64,000 nucleotides of DNA, taken from contig NZ_QPEX01000046.1 in the NCBI RefSeq assembly GCF_003335505.1, positions 434,001-498,000 on the forward strand, read 5' to 3'. Of the stretch, positions 27,306 to 36,200 are shown one piece after another; the first letter of the stretch is position 1; each line of letters opens with the position of its first letter. Source of the DNA: Bremerella cremea (GTDB taxonomy: Bacteria; Planctomycetota; Planctomycetia; Pirellulales; Pirellulaceae). The notes beneath the pieces are model-generated. The model searched no databases. It saw nothing but the letters and a program-made list of their open reading frames with translations, and was not told where the DNA came from. Made by a program: the position numbers and the translations under genes.

Positions 27306-28664
27306 TTACACGTTATCCGCTGTCGGGTGCTCGTATCCTTCGCGGTATTCGCGGGCCAGCATTTGGTTGGCTTCGTCGTCGCCGACGACTTCGTGCTTTG
27401 CAGGATCCCAAGCCAGACTGCGGCCTAGTTCTTGCGACATGTTGGCCAAGATGCAGCTGGCGGTTGAGATGTGGCCTTGCTCGATGTCGGCGACCGGCTT
27501 GGTACGGTTTTCAACGGCCTGTAGGAAGTCGCGTTGGTGCGCCCGGTTGGCAGCGGCGACGTGTTGCTCGAGGTCTTTTTCGTGCTGATCTTCTGGGTAC
27601 TTGTCCCACTCGACCTTGGGGGAACCGCTGAGGGTTGGTTCGCGGCGGCCTCGTGGGAAGAACTCGTACTTGTTGACGCTTGCTTTCAGCGTTCCCTTAT
27701 CGCCGTACAGAAAAACAGCCCAGGGGTAATCGCGGTCTGGGGCGTCGCCATAGGCGCGATGGGTCCACACGACATCAAGTTCCGGGAAATCGAACGTCGC
27801 CACTTGGGTATCAGGCACGTTACCGGTGGCGTCTTTCCAGACATACGTGCCACCTCGGCTGTTGACCGAAGTGGGCCAACCGAGATCGAGCATCCACCGC
27901 ACCGTGTCGAGCATGTGAATGCACATATCGCCCATGATGCCGTTACCAAATTCCTTGAACATGCGCCAGCTGCGGGGGTGCATCACCGGGTTGAACGGCA
28001 ATTTGGGGGCCGGGCCGGTCCACATATCGAAGTCGAGATACTCTGGAGGTGGGCAATTGTCTCGCTTGGCGTTGCGTCCCATGCCGTAATAGCAACAAAT
28101 TTCGGCGTGCCCGATCGTGCCGAGCAAACCTTCCTTAACGACCTTATCGCGGGCCTCGATCAAGTGCGCCGTGCTGCGACGCTGCGTGCCGACCTGAACC
28201 ACGCGATCGTACTTACGAGCCGCAGCCAACATGGCCTGACCTTCGGCGATATCGCGGCTGATCGGCTTCTGCACGTAAACATCGGCCCCAGCACGCACCG
28301 CCTCGATCATTGGCAGCGCATGCCAATGGTCTGGTGTGCCGATCAAACAGATATCGAGATCCTTTTCCTTGAGCATCTCGCGATAGTCGCCAAATTGTCG
28401 AGGCTGCTGACCTGATTTTTGGCGGGAAGCAATGATGTCGGCTGCACCTTGCCGCATCTGAGTATCGACATCGCAAATCGAAACGACTTCGACCGGAGCA
28501 ACCTGAATCAACCGCAGCAGATCGCACTTGCCATACCAACCACAGCCAATCAAGCCGACCCGCTTCGGTTTGATATCCTGCAAATCTTGGGCAAACGTAA
28601 CACGCGGCAAAGCAGCAATCGCGGTAGTAGCGGCAGCGGTGGTCAGAAACTGACGACGATCCAT
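27306..28664 (-). CDS. Tat-exported Gfo/Idh/MocA-family oxidoreductase
   Basis: This is a 452-residue protein. The N-terminus MDRRQFLTTAAATTAIAALP is a twin-arginine signal, so the folded, NAD(P)-loaded enzyme is exported. The Rossmann motif VGLIGCGWYGK (36-46) and the catalytic DVYVQKPIS Lys-Pro are typical of Gfo/Idh/MocA sugar dehydrogenases. A characteristic C-terminal region has NGIMGDMCIHMLDTVRWML. Such exported members are numerous in planctomycetes, with suggested roles in carbohydrate or sulfated-polysaccharide breakdown; the substrate here is unknown. The start is ATG 28664 with GGAG upstream; longer starts would place the Tat motif internally. Confidence 0.93.
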   Translation of the reverse strand: MDRRQFLTTAAATTAIAALPRVTFAQDLQDIKPKRVGLIGCGWYGKCDLLRLIQVAPVEVVSICDVDTQMRQGAADIIASRQKSGQQPRQFGDYREMLKEKDLDICLIGTPDHWHALPMIEAVRAGADVYVQKPISRDIAEGQAMLAAARKYDRVVQVGTQRRSTAHLIEARDKVVKEGLLGTIGHAEICCYYGMGRNAKRDNCPPPEYLDFDMWTGPAPKLPFNPVMHPRSWRMFKEFGNGIMGDMCIHMLDTVRWMLDLGWPTSVNSRGGTYVWKDATGNVPDTQVATFDFPELDVVWTHRAYGDAPDRDYPWAVFLYGDKGTLKASVNKYEFFPRGRREPTLSGSPKVEWDKYPEDQHEKDLEQHVAAANRAHQRDFLQAVENRTKPVADIEQGHISTASCILANMSQELGRSLAWDPAKHEVVGDDEANQMLAREYREGYEHPTADNV

Positions 28665-28772
28665 GATGGGGCTCCGTGAAGATAAGCGAACGAATGAGGT
28701 GCGCCCCATTTTAGTCCTTTCGCCAAGCAATTTCTGCACAAACTCCCTCATTTTCCTCGCCAAGCAGGGGAA

Positions 28773-28879
28773 GGTTGGGATTGGTGCGTCCCCCAAGAAC
28801 GGGTTAGGATTACCCTAACGCAAAAAAATGGGTGCCATGCTCTCGTCTTCGTGAGCATGCGTAGCAGAGAAGAGATGCC
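28773..28879. repeat. 107-bp direct repeat, left copy (contains palindrome)
   Basis: This matches 30190-30296 at 104 of 107 positions in the same orientation. The core GGGTGCCATGCTC...GAGCATGC contains CATGCTC/GAGCATG arms that form a hairpin. The pair flanks the 29175-30101 gene, with short related sequence also at 29050-29064. Confidence 0.9.
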
Positions 28880-29174
28880 AACGTAGATAAGATGAAACCT
28901 ATTCAGGTCCGCGCCATCAATCCAACAGGAGCGACCAACGGAAGCCCCGGATTCGTGGCAAATCGGTCCACTGCCTTATTGGGATTACCCGCGCAGACAT
29001 CCATAAACTTGGGTTTCGGTACGCCCAGCGTACCCTGCGGGATCAATGCCAAACAAATGGGTGCTATTTCATCGTACTTTTCTGTCCTTTTGAACTGAAA
29101 GAACCGAATTGCAGGATTTGCTCACAATCAGCGAAGGTAATCGGAATGGTGGAGTCTTCGCGTCGTTCAAATTT
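28880..29174. other. Intergenic region with perfect hairpin and partial repeat
   Basis: GGTACGC (29018-29024), loop CCA, GCGTACC (29028-29034) make a 7-bp perfect stem. CAAACAAATGGGTGC at 29050-29064 copies 15 bases of the flanking repeat's interior, so a degenerate third copy is likely. A short frame at 28892-29098 covers this and looks non-coding. Confidence 0.5.
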
Positions 29175-30101
29175 ATGGCGACGCTGAGTATCGTCGCCAT
29201 CCTCGCGGGCGTTTTTCTTTGCCCTAGCCTGGTTACGGCCCAAGAGGCTGAGACTGTTTACACCCGCGCCGAGTTTGACAATGCCATGAATGAGGTCAGG
29301 CAATTTCGGTTTGACCATCTTAGCCCTGCTCTGCAGCAAGACACCGAGAATTGGCTCGTTGGCATGGACAAAGCCAACGTCATGATCAACGAGATGGTGA
29401 AAGCCTACAACACGCCCCAGGAAGAACTGCGAGACATGCTGTTTGAAATGGTCGAGGGGATGGGGCACAATGATTCTGCCGACCTGAGACTTCAACTTTG
29501 CATCGGTTCAAGCTTGAACCCAACTTCGTTTTTGAGAAAAGATGCCGGGGAGTTGGACAAGCAGTACTACGACCGCTATGCCTATTTCCATTCCAGTATT
29601 GCGGAAGCCCAAGTTCGCGATTGGTGTCAGCATCCGGAAAAAGTAGAAAGAGCCGTCTGGTTTCAGACGTGGGTTGGTGTGTTTCCCAGTCAACGCGGTG
29701 GACCTAATTTCATGTCCACAGCTCAAAAGTTTGATAAAGACTTCAAGCCAGGCATCGCCACAGGGGCCGGCAGCGATTACTGGGTGTACGCACGACTATT
29801 CATTTTCTCGGCATGCGTTACGAATCGCAGGGATCTGTATGCGGGCATCGATCCCACCCAGTTGCAGCCGCAGTACATCAAGTGGCGCGATTGGCTACAC
29901 AGTACCGTCCCCCACACCGAACGCTGGCGAGCATCTGGCAACTCACCGAGTTACATCTTCGACCCAGAAGGGGTCAAGCATTCCCAGAGGGGGATTGAAC
30001 CGGGGGTTCTTCCTCGCCTGACGGTCGTGCCGAAGACTCCCTATCCAACCTGGGGAAACCTGCCTGCACCGGACCCGAAGGACGTCGAAGCTTGCTGGTA
30101 A
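29175..30101 (+). CDS. Secreted hypothetical protein between direct repeats
   Basis: This is a 308-residue protein starting MATLSIVAILAGVFLCPSLVTAQEAE, a signal peptide cleaved near residue 20. The mature part is helical, then Trp/Tyr/Pro-rich (DYWVYARLFIFSACV, YIKWRDWLHSTVPHTERW, TPYPTWGNLPAPDPK), with about three cysteines. I recognise no domain. A TTG at 29109 would prepend a hydrophilic leader and is less likely. It is bracketed by the 107-bp repeats at 28773 and 30190, which suggests it came, or could move, as a unit. Function unknown. Confidence 0.7.
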   Translation: MATLSIVAILAGVFLCPSLVTAQEAETVYTRAEFDNAMNEVRQFRFDHLSPALQQDTENWLVGMDKANVMINEMVKAYNTPQEELRDMLFEMVEGMGHNDSADLRLQLCIGSSLNPTSFLRKDAGELDKQYYDRYAYFHSSIAEAQVRDWCQHPEKVERAVWFQTWVGVFPSQRGGPNFMSTAQKFDKDFKPGIATGAGSDYWVYARLFIFSACVTNRRDLYAGIDPTQLQPQYIKWRDWLHSTVPHTERWRASGNSPSYIFDPEGVKHSQRGIEPGVLPRLTVVPKTPYPTWGNLPAPDPKDVEACW

Positions 30102-30189
30102 CATTAGCCTGCCGATTGGCTGTTAAGGCCGGTGCCTATCGAGCGAGTCCTGCAGAACCTCTTCTCTTTTTCCGGCCCCAGGGAAACCA

Positions 30190-30296
30190 GGTTGGGATTG
30201 GTGCGTCCCCCAAGAACGGGTTAGGATTACCACAACGCAAACAAATGGGTGCCATGCTCTCGTCTTCGTGAGCATGCGTAGCAGAGAAGAGATGCC
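30190..30296. repeat. 107-bp direct repeat, right copy
   Basis: This differs from 28773-28879 at three positions within the stretch around 30231-30244. The palindromic core (CATGCTC ... GAGCATG) is intact. It lies between the 29175-30101 gene and the next gene at 30406. Confidence 0.9.
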
Positions 30297-30405
30297 GGCG
30301 AAGATAACGGCATGGTACTTGCACGCGTTAATGCAGGGCACGAAGAAGCGAGCAACTTGACGACGTAGCCTTCCTTCAATCGACAAGCACCAAAGGAGTG
30401 CGCAC

Positions 30406-31167
30406 ATGGCCAAAGTGGGCGAATCCATAGACCGTTTCAATAGTTCCGTCCGAACGCTGTTGATCTTGCTGCTGCTGATCGCGTTCTCGACGGTTTCTTA
30501 TTACGGCTATTCCATCTACAACGAAAAAGAAATCGCCCTGGCCGCCAAAGACAAGCAGTTAGAAGAGAAGAATCTCAAAATTGGCGAGCTAGAAGACGAG
30601 ATCGATCAGCTGGCGTTACGGTTGAAGCTGCTCAAAATCGATCGCCGCATTGCCCGCATGCAGGTCGTCAGTCAAACGAAACCGGAAGGGGCGGAACACC
30701 CACAAACGGTGTTGCAATTCGTGGAACTCGATCAACATGGCACGCCCCTTTCGCAGCCGCAAAAGTTCACCATCGAAGGGGACATGGTGTACATCAACGG
30801 TAAGGTCGTAAAGTTCGCCGACGAACTGGTCGAATCAGCCGACCCGCTTCGCTCGACTTCGATTTGCCTGTTGCAAAAGATCTACGGCGAACATCAAACG
30901 CCTGCCGAGGGGTTCGCCATCGATAAGAGTGGCGAACGTCCCGAAGTGTACGGCGTGCACGAAAAGCCGACCGAGTTCGAGCAGAAGTTGTGGGAAAACT
31001 TCTGGGAAATCGCCAACGACCCAGACAAAGCCCAGCAATACGGCGTCCGCTCAGCCAACGAAGAATCGCCAGGCATGAAGGTGAAGCAGGGCAAGCAGTA
31101 CGAAATCGAAATCCGCAGCAGCGGCGGCCTGACCATCAAGGTGCTGCCCAACGAAGTTGAAACGTAA
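30406..31167 (+). CDS. Membrane-anchored coiled-coil protein
   Basis: This is a 253-residue protein. There is a short cytoplasmic N-terminus (MAKVGESIDRFNSS), one membrane helix (about 16-34, VRTLLILLLLIAFSTVSYYGYS) and a coiled coil (about 38-85, KDKQLEEKNLKIGELEDEIDQLALRL). A beta-rich domain follows with QTVLQFVELDQHG, FTIEGDMVYINGKVVKFADELVESADPL and a C-terminal EIEIRSSGGLTIKVLP. The layout is that of an envelope coiled-coil plus beta domain, but no family is recognised. A clean AAAGGAG ribosome site sits about 8 bases upstream. Confidence 0.8.
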   Translation: MAKVGESIDRFNSSVRTLLILLLLIAFSTVSYYGYSIYNEKEIALAAKDKQLEEKNLKIGELEDEIDQLALRLKLLKIDRRIARMQVVSQTKPEGAEHPQTVLQFVELDQHGTPLSQPQKFTIEGDMVYINGKVVKFADELVESADPLRSTSICLLQKIYGEHQTPAEGFAIDKSGERPEVYGVHEKPTEFEQKLWENFWEIANDPDKAQQYGVRSANEESPGMKVKQGKQYEIEIRSSGGLTIKVLPNEVET

Positions 31168-31192
31168 GCTGCCAGCCAAGCTTCCAAAGATC

Positions 31193-31756
31193 CTATCTCT
31201 TTATTGTTTGGCCATTATCTCGCATATCAATAGGGGGTTTTCCTGGCTGATTTGCACTGTGGCACCACAGAAATGCGACCAAGAGGCAACAAAACATGGT
31301 GGGCAAAGTGCACCAAAGGTAAAAGGATATCGGGAGTGGGGAATTGTATTCGTGTCGAGTTCGCTTGGGCTGCCATAACCATTGGGCGAATAGTTGATAT
31401 ACCATTTTGAAGCAAGTCCAAAAACTCGACATCGACGGATTTCCGAGTGGTGAATCCTCTGGACGTCGTCGTGAAGCAATCTCAACGATGCGATCGTTAA
31501 TCTGAACAAGGCGAACCGAAGCAATAAGGCAAAATCCTGCTCCGAACAGGTCGAAAAAGAAGATTAAGCGTCCAATCAGCAAATAACTCTCCGGACGATC
31601 CTCTCCACCGAGAAACGCGCCAGCGGTGAGGTTTGCGGCGATGAAGAATGCCCACCATCGTGCGAAAATTGAAAAAATATCGCGTGCGTAGGTGTTAAGC
31701 TCTTTTGCCTCTTCCCGTAATTCTTCCTTAAGCCCGAAACGTCTTGGGTTTGGCAT
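31193..31756 (-). CDS. Integral membrane protein of unknown function
   Basis: This is a 187-residue protein with a charged N-terminal helix (LKEELREEAKELNTYARDIF). Three hydrophobic helices follow (about 32-50, 64-84, 145-166), with a mid-protein loop containing RRRPEDSPLGNPS. Local base composition is clearly more AT-rich than neighbouring genes, which hints at recent acquisition or relaxed constraint. It converges with the 30406-31167 gene. No homolog is recognised. Confidence 0.65.
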   Translation of the reverse strand: MPNPRRFGLKEELREEAKELNTYARDIFSIFARWWAFFIAANLTAGAFLGGEDRPESYLLIGRLIFFFDLFGAGFCLIASVRLVQINDRIVEIASRRRPEDSPLGNPSMSSFWTCFKMVYQLFAQWLWQPKRTRHEYNSPLPISFYLWCTLPTMFCCLLVAFLWCHSANQPGKPPIDMRDNGQTIKR

Positions 31757-32024
31757 GGGAGGATCCTCTCCAACTCCGCATCAATGACAAATGCAATGTC
31801 CTATTAGTCATGTAACATATAAAGATCCAGCAATAATATCTAATAAAAAATACCAGCTTGTATTTTCCGCGGAGCTATCGATGCCTGCGTTCGCAATCTA
31901 ACATGACAACAGGCTGATTGGCCACAAAATCCGGGGCTTCCGCTGGTCCCCCTGTTCGATTGGCTGCGTAGACCCTAAAAAACCGTGAAAGGCACACAGT
32001 TTTTCAAGACGAACCCGCAAACTC

Positions 32025-32990
32025 TTACCCGGCAGCAAGGCCGTTGCGGACGTTTTCTGGGGTCTTTCCTTCCAGACAATCAATCACCTGGCGGGCGACA
32101 CGGCTGCGCATGTTTTCTAGCGATTCAACGCTGACAAACGCGGCGTGCGGGGTGACGATCACGCGGGGGTCGTTGTAGGGGGCGATCGTCAAGTCGCACG
32201 GTTCCGGATCTTGCACGTCGAGCGCCGCGCCGGCGATTTCGCCTCCTTCCAAGGCGGCGGCCAGGGCGTCGTGATCGACGATCGCTCCGCGGGCCGTATT
32301 GATCAGGTAGGCGGTCGGTTTCATTTTACGGAACTGCTCGGCACCAAACGACTTCCGGGTTTCCGGCGTGGCGGGAATCAGCAGCGAAACAAAATCGGAC
32401 TCGGCCAGCAGGCGATCGAGCTCAACCGTTTCGACACCCTCCATCGTTTTTCCGCTGCGGCTGGTCGCCAGGACGTTCAGCCCCAGGCACTTCGCTTTCT
32501 TGGCCAGGATCTCACCGATATTTCCCAGGCCGACAATCCCCAGCGTTTGCCCTTCCATCCGCCGCATCATCGGGCCTGCTTGCAGGTCGTACTTGCCGCT
32601 CATCGTGTCGTGATGATACATCGCCACCTTTCTGGCACACGCAAACAGCAATGCCAGCGTATGCTCGGCGACCTCAATCAAGCAGTAATCTGGCGTGTTG
32701 GTGACCAAGATGCCGTGCTGGGTGCAGTAATCCATGTCGATATTATCGAGCCCAATCCCCAGCCGGGCCACGATCTTGACGTTGGGCGAAGCGGAAATGA
32801 CCTTTTCGGTGACTTGGGCCCAGTTGGTCATGATGGCGTCGACTTGGTGCTGTTGCGCGAGCGCGGCCAGCGAATCTTCGTCTTTTTCGGTCGCCACAAT
32901 CAATTCTGCCCCGCCATCGGTCAGGGTTTGCTTCTCAATTTCCAAATCTTCCCAAGCAAAGTCGGTCAACAAAACACGATATTTCGACAT
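32025..32990 (-). CDS. D-isomer-specific 2-hydroxyacid dehydrogenase
   Basis: This is a 321-residue NAD-dependent dehydrogenase reducing or oxidising a 2-keto/2-hydroxy acid. The NAD motif is GIVGLGNIG (151-159). The catalytic triad is Arg234 in NTARGAIVD, Glu263 in DVQDPEP and His282 in TPHAAF. The RLGIGLDNID stretch and overall spacing recall CtBP-like and phosphoglycerate/glyoxylate reductase branches. It lacks the serA ACT domain, so a SerA role is not claimed. The start is ATG 32990 with GAGAG upstream; a longer frame start is unlikely. Confidence 0.92.
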   Translation of the reverse strand: MSKYRVLLTDFAWEDLEIEKQTLTDGGAELIVATEKDEDSLAALAQQHQVDAIMTNWAQVTEKVISASPNVKIVARLGIGLDNIDMDYCTQHGILVTNTPDYCLIEVAEHTLALLFACARKVAMYHHDTMSGKYDLQAGPMMRRMEGQTLGIVGLGNIGEILAKKAKCLGLNVLATSRSGKTMEGVETVELDRLLAESDFVSLLIPATPETRKSFGAEQFRKMKPTAYLINTARGAIVDHDALAAALEGGEIAGAALDVQDPEPCDLTIAPYNDPRVIVTPHAAFVSVESLENMRSRVARQVIDCLEGKTPENVRNGLAAG

Positions 32991-33267
32991 GATTTCTCTC
33001 GGTGCAGGGGGCTTAACAATGCGTTGATTGGGAACCAATTACTTACGAAAGCCCTAATAATAAAGGCCCTGGCCGCTGTGGAGAACCCTTGGCGAACTTC
33101 CACCCGTTACGCCCCGATTGGGGTGACAATTCTGCAATGAATTTCCTGCAGAGGGCTGTTTCCGCGACCCACTCCCTTCGCATGCCCTTCTCCCCAGGTG
33201 GTAGGTTCTCTAAAATCGATGGATTCGATTCTATTTCGTCGCGATGAGAACCCACGGATGTCTTTCC

Positions 33268-36200
33268 ATGCCGGTTGCCGATATCGAAGTCAAAGGGGCC
33301 CGCGAACACAATCTGCGCGACGTCACGCTGACGTTGCCCCGCAACAAGCTGATTTGCCTAACAGGGGTCAGCGGTAGCGGAAAAAGTTCGCTTGCTTTCG
33401 ATACTATTTATGCCGAAGGTCAACGGCGCTATGTCGAAAGTTTGTCGAGCTATGCGCGGCAATTCATGGGGCAGATGCCCAAGCCCGACGTCGATTTCAT
33501 TGGCGGGCTCACCCCCAGCATCTCGATCTCGCAGAAGACCACCAGCAACAACCCTCGCAGTACCGTCGGTACGATCACCGAGATCTACGACTATTTACGG
33601 GTGATCTTTTCGCGCGTGGGGCAAGGTTTCTGCAGCGAGTGTGGCAAGAAGCTAACCGCTCAAACGCGCGAACAAATCCTCGAGCGGATTATTCAGCAAG
33701 AGGAAGGGAGCTCGTTTGCGATCTTGGCTCCGCTGGTTCGGGGGCAAAAAGGTGAATTCAAAGACCTATTCATCGATCTCTTGAAACAAGGTTTCGTCCG
33801 GGCTCGCGTCGACGGCGAAATCATCCAGTTGAACGACGACCTCCAGCTCGATCGCCAGATGCGACACAACATCGAGCTGGTCATCGATCGCCTGACCATC
33901 AAAGAAGGTATCCGTGGACGCCTGGCCGAGGCGGTCGAGCTGGCACTGAAGATGGGGGAAGGAAGCCTCATTGTCGCCCCGAGGCAGGAAGAAGAAGAAA
34001 ACCTCGAAGACGCCCCGGAAGACGCGATCCCGAAGCAGCGTGCGAAAAGCCGCCGTAGCAAAACAGCCGTGGCAGGGGACATGATGTTCTCGGTCGACTA
34101 CGCCTGCGTCGATTGCGGCATTTCCTATTCCCCGCCAACACCGCAGCTTTTCAGTTTTAACTCGCCCCAAGGGATGTGCCCCACCTGCGACGGCTTGGGC
34201 AAGGTCTATACGTTCGATCCCGAACTGCTAGTCCCCGACGTGACATTATCGTTCAAGCAAGGGGCAATCGAACTGCTGGGCAAGTGGAAAGAACTCGGTC
34301 GCTGGAAACGGCACATCTATCAAGGTGTTGCCGACACGATGGAGCGGAAATACGACCTCGGCAAAGGGGCACTGCTGGAAACATCTTGGCGCGACATGCC
34401 CCAGGAGCACCACAATTATCTGCTGTGGGGCACCGGCGACGAGCATATCACGTTCACCTGGCGAGGCGGTAACAGCCCGCAGATGTACGGCGGAACGTAC
34501 GGCGGAATTGTGCCAGACTTGCTGGAAAAGTACCGCAACACCAATTCCAAACCGCAGCAGCGGCAATTGGAAAAGTACATGGCCACGGTCATCTGTCCGC
34601 AGTGTCATGGGCAGCGGCTGAACCCTCAAGCCCGGAGCGTGAAGGTTACCACCGCCAACAAACAGTTCGGCGACCAAAATGCTCTTTCGCTACCGGAAGT
34701 GAGCCAGCTTTCGATTCAAGAGGCCCGCGACTTCTTCGAGATGCTCGACCTCGACTCCCTTTCGCAGAAGATCGCCGAGGAAGCGATCAAGGAAGTACGG
34801 GGACGGCTCGGCTTTCTGCAAAACGTAGGGCTCGAATACCTCACGCTTGATCGCACCGCGCCGACGCTCAGCGGTGGCGAATCGCAGCGAATTCGTCTGG
34901 CCGGGCAAATTGGCTGCGGCCTGGTTGGCGTGACCTACATCTTGGACGAACCGTCGATTGGTCTGCACCCGCGCGACAACGACCGCTTGCTGGCCACGCT
35001 GAACGACCTGCGTGATCTGGGCAACACGGTGCTGGTGGTCGAACACGACGAAGACACGATGCGCGTCGCCGATCACATCATCGACTTCGGCCCCGGGGCC
35101 GGGGTGCGGGGTGGGTACGTGGTCGCTCAAGGAACGGCCAAGCAGTTGGAAGCGTCGGAAGAAAGCGTGACCGGACGTTTCCTTTCCGGCAAAGAAAAAA
35201 TCGAAATCCCTGAGAAGCGGCGCCCCATCGGCGAAAAGAAGATCCGCATTGTCGGCGCGGCCCAAAACAATCTGAAGAACATCACTGCCGAAATCCCGCT
35301 GGGTGGTTTCGTTTGCATTACCGGGGCCAGCGGTAGCGGCAAAAGCTCGCTGATTAACGGCATTCTGGTCGAAGCGTTACGACGCGACCTCAACGGCGGC
35401 CTCGGCGAACCAGGCGAGCACGAACGGATTGAAGGGATCGAGCATCTCGACAAGATGATTGCCATCGATCAATCTCCGATCGGCCGCACGCCCCGCAGCA
35501 ATCCGGCCACCTACATTAAAGTGTTCGACGAAATTCGCGACCTGTTCGCCCAGTTGCCAGAGTCGCGGATGCGCGGCTACAAGCCAGGGCGATTCAGCTT
35601 CAACGTCGATGGTGGCCGCTGCAGCGCGTGCGAAGGAAACGGGGCCAATAAGCTGGAAATGGATTTCCTGGCCGACATTTGGGTCACCTGCCCGGTCTGC
35701 GAAGGGCATCGTTTCAACCGCGAAACATTGGAAATCAAGTTCAAAGGCAAATCCATCGCCGACATCCTGGAAATGGATGTCCAAGAAGCCCTGCAGACGT
35801 TTGAAAACGTGCCCAAGGTCGCCCTGAAGCTGCAAACGCTGCACGATGTCGGGCTCGATTACATCAAGCTCGGTCAGCCCTCTCCGACGCTATCTGGCGG
35901 CGAGGCTCAGCGAATCAAGCTTGCCAAAGAGCTTTCCAAACGCAGCACCGGAAAAACACTCTACCTGCTCGACGAACCGACCACCGGGCTGCACTTTGCC
36001 GACACCAAGATGCTGCTGAAAGTGCTGCACAACTTTGCCGATGCCGGCAACACCGTGCTGGTGGTGGAACACAATTTAGATGTCATCAAAACGGCGGACT
36101 GGGTGGTCGACCTGGGCCCCGATGGCGGCGTCAACGGCGGTACGATTGTCGCCCAAGGGACGCCGGAAGATGTCGCCGCAGTCAAAGAGTCGCATACCGG

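Noticed and set aside
28892-29098. 68-codon plus-strand frame
   Set aside because: It covers a hairpin and a copied 15-base segment of the repeat and lacks domain-like sequence.
28773-30296. Insertion sequence or transposon
   Set aside because: No transposase, no terminal inverted repeats and no target duplication were seen; only direct repeats and one cargo gene.
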